64,000 bases of DNA, taken from the NCBI RefSeq assembly GCF_029892605.1, contig NZ_JARXWF010000006.1:124001-188000 (forward strand), read 5' to 3'. How positions within the stretch are numbered: the first letter of the stretch is position 1; every line of letters starts with the position of its first letter. This document shows positions 61,278 through 64,000 of the stretch, piece by piece. The position numbers and the translations under genes were made by a program. Source of the stretch: Parabacteroides sp. PM6-13 (GTDB lineage: Bacteria > Bacteroidota > Bacteroidia > Bacteroidales > Tannerellaceae). Below the pieces are notes generated by a model that was not told the DNA's origin, did no database searches, and saw nothing but the letters and a program-made list of their open reading frames with translations.

Positions 61278-62579
61278 TTACTTTACTTTCTTCTCCTTCG
61301 TCGCTTTCTTCTTCAATTTCTCGATCTCTTTCTGCAAAGCTTCGATCTCTTCACCCTGGTTCTTGATCGTGGTGAGGAGTGCATTCAACTCTTCGTTCTC
61401 GATCGTCTCAGGGAATTGAGCATTCACACGACTAATGAAGTCCGACAACACATTCATATAGTTATTGAAGGCATCATAGGGGTTATCATACGGACTGAAT
61501 CCGCCACCCGGATGGCGCGTATTCATATAATAGAAATGGTCGCTACTCTGCAGGTAGTTCCAGTCTTGCAAGATACGGCGATCTTCTACCAGACGCACAC
61601 GCTCGCTGATCTCATTGATCTTCTGGAAAGCCTCCTTCTGCAACACATTACCCAACCACGAGCCGGTATCCTTTTCTTCATCGGCCCAAGACATCGGATA
61701 GGGCACCGTCACACAATCGACCGGTTTCAATAAATTGAAGACATCGGAAGGTGTGGAGAATGAGATATTGTTATCCGCCGCAAACCTCGGCAGGGCACGG
61801 AAGAAATCAAAGATACCCGATTCGGCGGGATGCAGCGATCCAAACACTTCGTAGTTCATAAAGAGATTGATGATCTGCTCCGACTCGGGAGTAGCAGCAA
61901 TCCAAGAGATGAATTTATCAGCAGTCAGCGGATATTCCGCCCAGCTATAGTCATTGAAACGACGAGAGAGATCCTCACTGAAACGGTCGTTTTTCAACAA
62001 CAACTTCAACTGCGGCTGCACACAAGAGGAGTACATATAGTTCGGGCTCTTCCAACCCAATACATGCTTCGCCCCCTCTGTCAGCATGCCTTTGAAACCA
62101 TTGGCATAGACAAGCTCAGCGATATCATCCGAATAGATCAATTCCGTATTGCGGAACACTTTTGGCTTCACGCCAAACATCGCATGGATCTTATTCTTAT
62201 GTTGTGTGATTTCATTTTTGAACTCCTCCGGATCGCCTAAGGAAGAGAGTGAATGGGCATAGGTTTCCGCCAGGAACTCTACATTCCCTGTAGCTGCCAA
62301 TTCCTTAAAGCTATCGATCACTTCGGGAGCATAGATCTCCATCTGTTCCAAGGCCGTTCCGGAAATCGAAAAAGCCACCTTAAACTTTCCACCGCTCGAT
62401 TTGATCATATCGAGCATCATGCGGTTAGCCGGGATCAGACAACGCTCTGCTATGCGATGCATAATCTCTTCATTCTGGAAATCATCGTAATAATAGTGGT
62501 CATTCCCTATATCGAAAAAGCGATATCTTTTTAGACGGAACGGCTGGTGTATCTGAAAATAGAAGCAAATCGTTTTCAT
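61278..62579 (-). CDS. GH57-family alpha-amylase/glucan enzyme
   Basis: 433 residues. Begins MKTICFYFQIHQPFRL with the GH57 HQP motif, and later contains FRNTELIYSDDIAELVY and MLTEGAKHVLGW, typical of the family. The C-terminal ~50 residues form a charged coiled coil (IKNQGEEIEALQKEIEKLKKKA). It lies next to a GT4 glycosyltransferase and a debranching enzyme, the standard Bacteroidetes glycogen cluster, so it probably acts on alpha-glucan in the cytoplasm. The coding strand continues past the stop as AAGTAATGAAGAAT, the same as after ftsK. Confidence 0.9.
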   Translation of the reverse strand: MKTICFYFQIHQPFRLKRYRFFDIGNDHYYYDDFQNEEIMHRIAERCLIPANRMMLDMIKSSGGKFKVAFSISGTALEQMEIYAPEVIDSFKELAATGNVEFLAETYAHSLSSLGDPEEFKNEITQHKNKIHAMFGVKPKVFRNTELIYSDDIAELVYANGFKGMLTEGAKHVLGWKSPNYMYSSCVQPQLKLLLKNDRFSEDLSRRFNDYSWAEYPLTADKFISWIAATPESEQIINLFMNYEVFGSLHPAESGIFDFFRALPRFAADNNISFSTPSDVFNLLKPVDCVTVPYPMSWADEEKDTGSWLGNVLQKEAFQKINEISERVRLVEDRRILQDWNYLQSSDHFYYMNTRHPGGGFSPYDNPYDAFNNYMNVLSDFISRVNAQFPETIENEELNALLTTIKNQGEEIEALQKEIEKLKKKATKEKKVK

Positions 62580-62601
62580 AACTCTTATCTTGTTTTAATT
62601 T

Positions 62602-63867
62602 TTATCTACTAAGTAATTGATCATAAATATGGCGTACCTTCTGCCCGGCATATTCCCATTTGATATTATCCACCTCATTCTTTCCTTCTACCTTCAGGAA
62701 TTCATGCATGGCCGGATAGGTAATAATAGAATACATGGCGTCGGCCATGGCTTCAATATCCCAATAGTCGACCTTAACGGCGTAATCCAAAATCTCGGCA
62801 CAGCCCGACTGTTTGGAAATGATCGAGGGAACACCACACTGCATCGCCTCCAAGGGGGAGATACCAAAAGGCTCAGATACCGAAGGCATGACATAGACAT
62901 CACTGGCCTTCAATACCTCATACACCTGTTTTCCTTTCATAAAACCGGTAAAGTGGAAACGGTCCGCTATATTTCTTTGCGCCACAAGGCGAATCATCTT
63001 ATTCATCATATCGCCACTTCCTGCCATCACAAAACGGGCATTCGGCGCTCTTTGTAATACCTTTGCCGCGGCTTCAACAAAGTATTCGGGGCCTTTCTGC
63101 ATCGTGATACGCCCTAAGAAGGTGATCACCTTATCTTTCACCCCTTTCTTATCAGGTATCGACAGAATCTCCTGGCTCAACGGCTCCACGGCATTGTGTA
63201 CCGTTGTCACCTTCGACGGATCCTGATGATACTTCTCGATCACAGTCTGTCGGGTTAGGTTGCTGACAGTGATAATATGGTCGGCATTGTCCATCCCGTT
63301 CTTCTCGATGGCATATACATCCGGGTTCACATTCCCCCGACTACGGTCGTAGTCGGTCGCGTGCACATGGATCACCAACGGTTTCCCTGTCACGCTCTTC
63401 ACATGCAATCCGGCCGGATAGGTAAGCCAGTCGTGCGCATGGATAATATCAAACGGCTTGGTGCGAGCAATCACCCCCGCCACAATGGAATAGTTATTAA
63501 TTTCTTCCAACAGATTATCCGGATAACGTCCCGAGAACTCGATACATCCGATATCGTTCACATGGCGATAGTTGAAGTCGGCATAGATATGATCGCGAAA
63601 ATCATAATAATCCTGCGGATCCAAATTGACTTTACCAAACCGTTGCTTTATATACTCCCAGTCGACATCTCTCCAAACAATGGGTACATGGTTAACCCCT
63701 ACTATTTTCAAAAAACTCTGTTCTTCATCTCCCCACGGTTTTGGGATACAAAAGGTAATATCCATATCGGGTTGCAGCGCCATGCCACGTGTTAACCCGT
63801 AACTGGCTGTACCCAATCCTCCTAAGATATGCGGAGGGAACTCCCATCCAAACATTAATGCTTTCAT
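62602..63867 (-). CDS. GT4-family glycosyltransferase (glycogen-synthase-like)
   Basis: 421 residues with a GT-B fold: MKALMFGWEFPPHILGGLGTASYGLTRG at the N-terminus with the glycine-rich sugar-nucleotide loop, IIHAHDWLTYPAGLHV, then KVTTVHNAVEP and the C-terminal SEPFGISPLEAMQCGVPSIISKQSGCAEIL with the ExxGxxxxE-type motif. In this cluster it is expected to build glycogen from a nucleotide sugar. It starts 16 nt after the stop of the debranching enzyme gene, so the two are likely one transcript. Confidence 0.92.
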   Translation of the reverse strand: MKALMFGWEFPPHILGGLGTASYGLTRGMALQPDMDITFCIPKPWGDEEQSFLKIVGVNHVPIVWRDVDWEYIKQRFGKVNLDPQDYYDFRDHIYADFNYRHVNDIGCIEFSGRYPDNLLEEINNYSIVAGVIARTKPFDIIHAHDWLTYPAGLHVKSVTGKPLVIHVHATDYDRSRGNVNPDVYAIEKNGMDNADHIITVSNLTRQTVIEKYHQDPSKVTTVHNAVEPLSQEILSIPDKKGVKDKVITFLGRITMQKGPEYFVEAAAKVLQRAPNARFVMAGSGDMMNKMIRLVAQRNIADRFHFTGFMKGKQVYEVLKASDVYVMPSVSEPFGISPLEAMQCGVPSIISKQSGCAEILDYAVKVDYWDIEAMADAMYSIITYPAMHEFLKVEGKNEVDNIKWEYAGQKVRHIYDQLLSR

Positions 63868-63883
63868 ATATGTGGTATTCGAT

Positions 63884-64000
63884 TTATTCTACATCATATT
63901 TCTTCAACAAAGCCAACACCCGCAAGATCGCCGATACACTTGGTGCGTACGAAATAGCTCCCCGGGATGTAAACGGCGGGTTCCCATCAAACAGTTCGGA
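63884..64000 (-). CDS. Glycogen debranching enzyme (C-terminal end, partial)
   Basis: The final 38 codons of a minus-strand gene are visible, ending at the stop at 63884. They read FDGNPPFTSRGAISYA, then SVSAILRVL and LLKKYDVE, the characteristic end of amylo-alpha-1,6-glucosidase-type GDE proteins. The rest lies beyond the right edge. With the GT4 and GH57 genes it forms the glycogen cluster. Confidence 0.75.
   Translation of the reverse strand, partial: SELFDGNPPFTSRGAISYAPSVSAILRVLALLKKYDVE

Overview
The window is a chromosomal segment from a member of the Bacteroidales, most in keeping with Parabacteroides or a close relative; the species cannot be fixed from this sequence alone. Evidence is two SusC/SusD pairs with clustered polysaccharide-degrading enzymes, a one-protein hybrid two-component regulator (HTCS), lipoprotein signals typical of the phylum, Bacteroidetes-type -7 boxes (TAnnTTTG) and almost no Shine-Dalgarno signal. 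I see no rRNA, tRNA, CRISPR, prophage or transposase.

Region 1 (1-13.8 kb): the end of a TlpA-like thioredoxin gene, a YqaA/DedA-type membrane protein, then a glycan locus of two operons meeting tail to tail. The plus operon encodes a six-hairpin glycosidase-like lipoprotein, a GH105 and a GH28; the minus operon encodes SusC, SusD and a chondroitinase-AC-like PL8 lyase. Region 2 (14-22.3 kb, all minus): M61 peptidase, FtsX/MacB-type permease, sialate O-acetylesterase, soluble GAF/PAS histidine kinase. Region 3 (22.4-29.6 kb, plus): an OmpR-type two-component pair, two PepSY-like secreted proteins and a large HExxH/beta-propeller/beta-barrel protein. Region 4 (29.6-36.7 kb): an RND efflux operon (MFP, RND, TolC) ending in a Nim-like flavoprotein, with a divergent AraC regulator.

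Region 5 (36.8-46.4 kb): an IMP dehydrogenase of the Tritrichomonas foetus type, then a minus-strand envelope cluster: ftsK, a LolA-like gene, trxB, a DigH/YddW-like glycoside hydrolase, an AmgK-like kinase fused to a RapZ C-terminal domain, and a MurU-like uridylyltransferase. The last two form a likely peptidoglycan-sugar recycling pair. Region 6 (46.7-61.2 kb, plus): a second glycan locus with HTCS, SusC, SusD, a GH88/GH105-type hydrolase, a Tat-exported Gfo/Idh/MocA oxidoreductase, a small membrane protein and an ApbE-like flavin transferase. Region 7 (61.3-64 kb, minus): a glycogen cluster (GH57, GT4 and the end of a debranching enzyme).

The most unusual non-coding content is a series of intergenic repeats: an 11-bp array folding back on itself (22.6 kb), a ~250-bp AAGAAGT/ACTTCTT foldback starting on a stop codon (24.9 kb), period 7-9 arrays near other gene ends, and a nest of inverted repeats of about 830 bp upstream of the second susC (51.1-51.9 kb).
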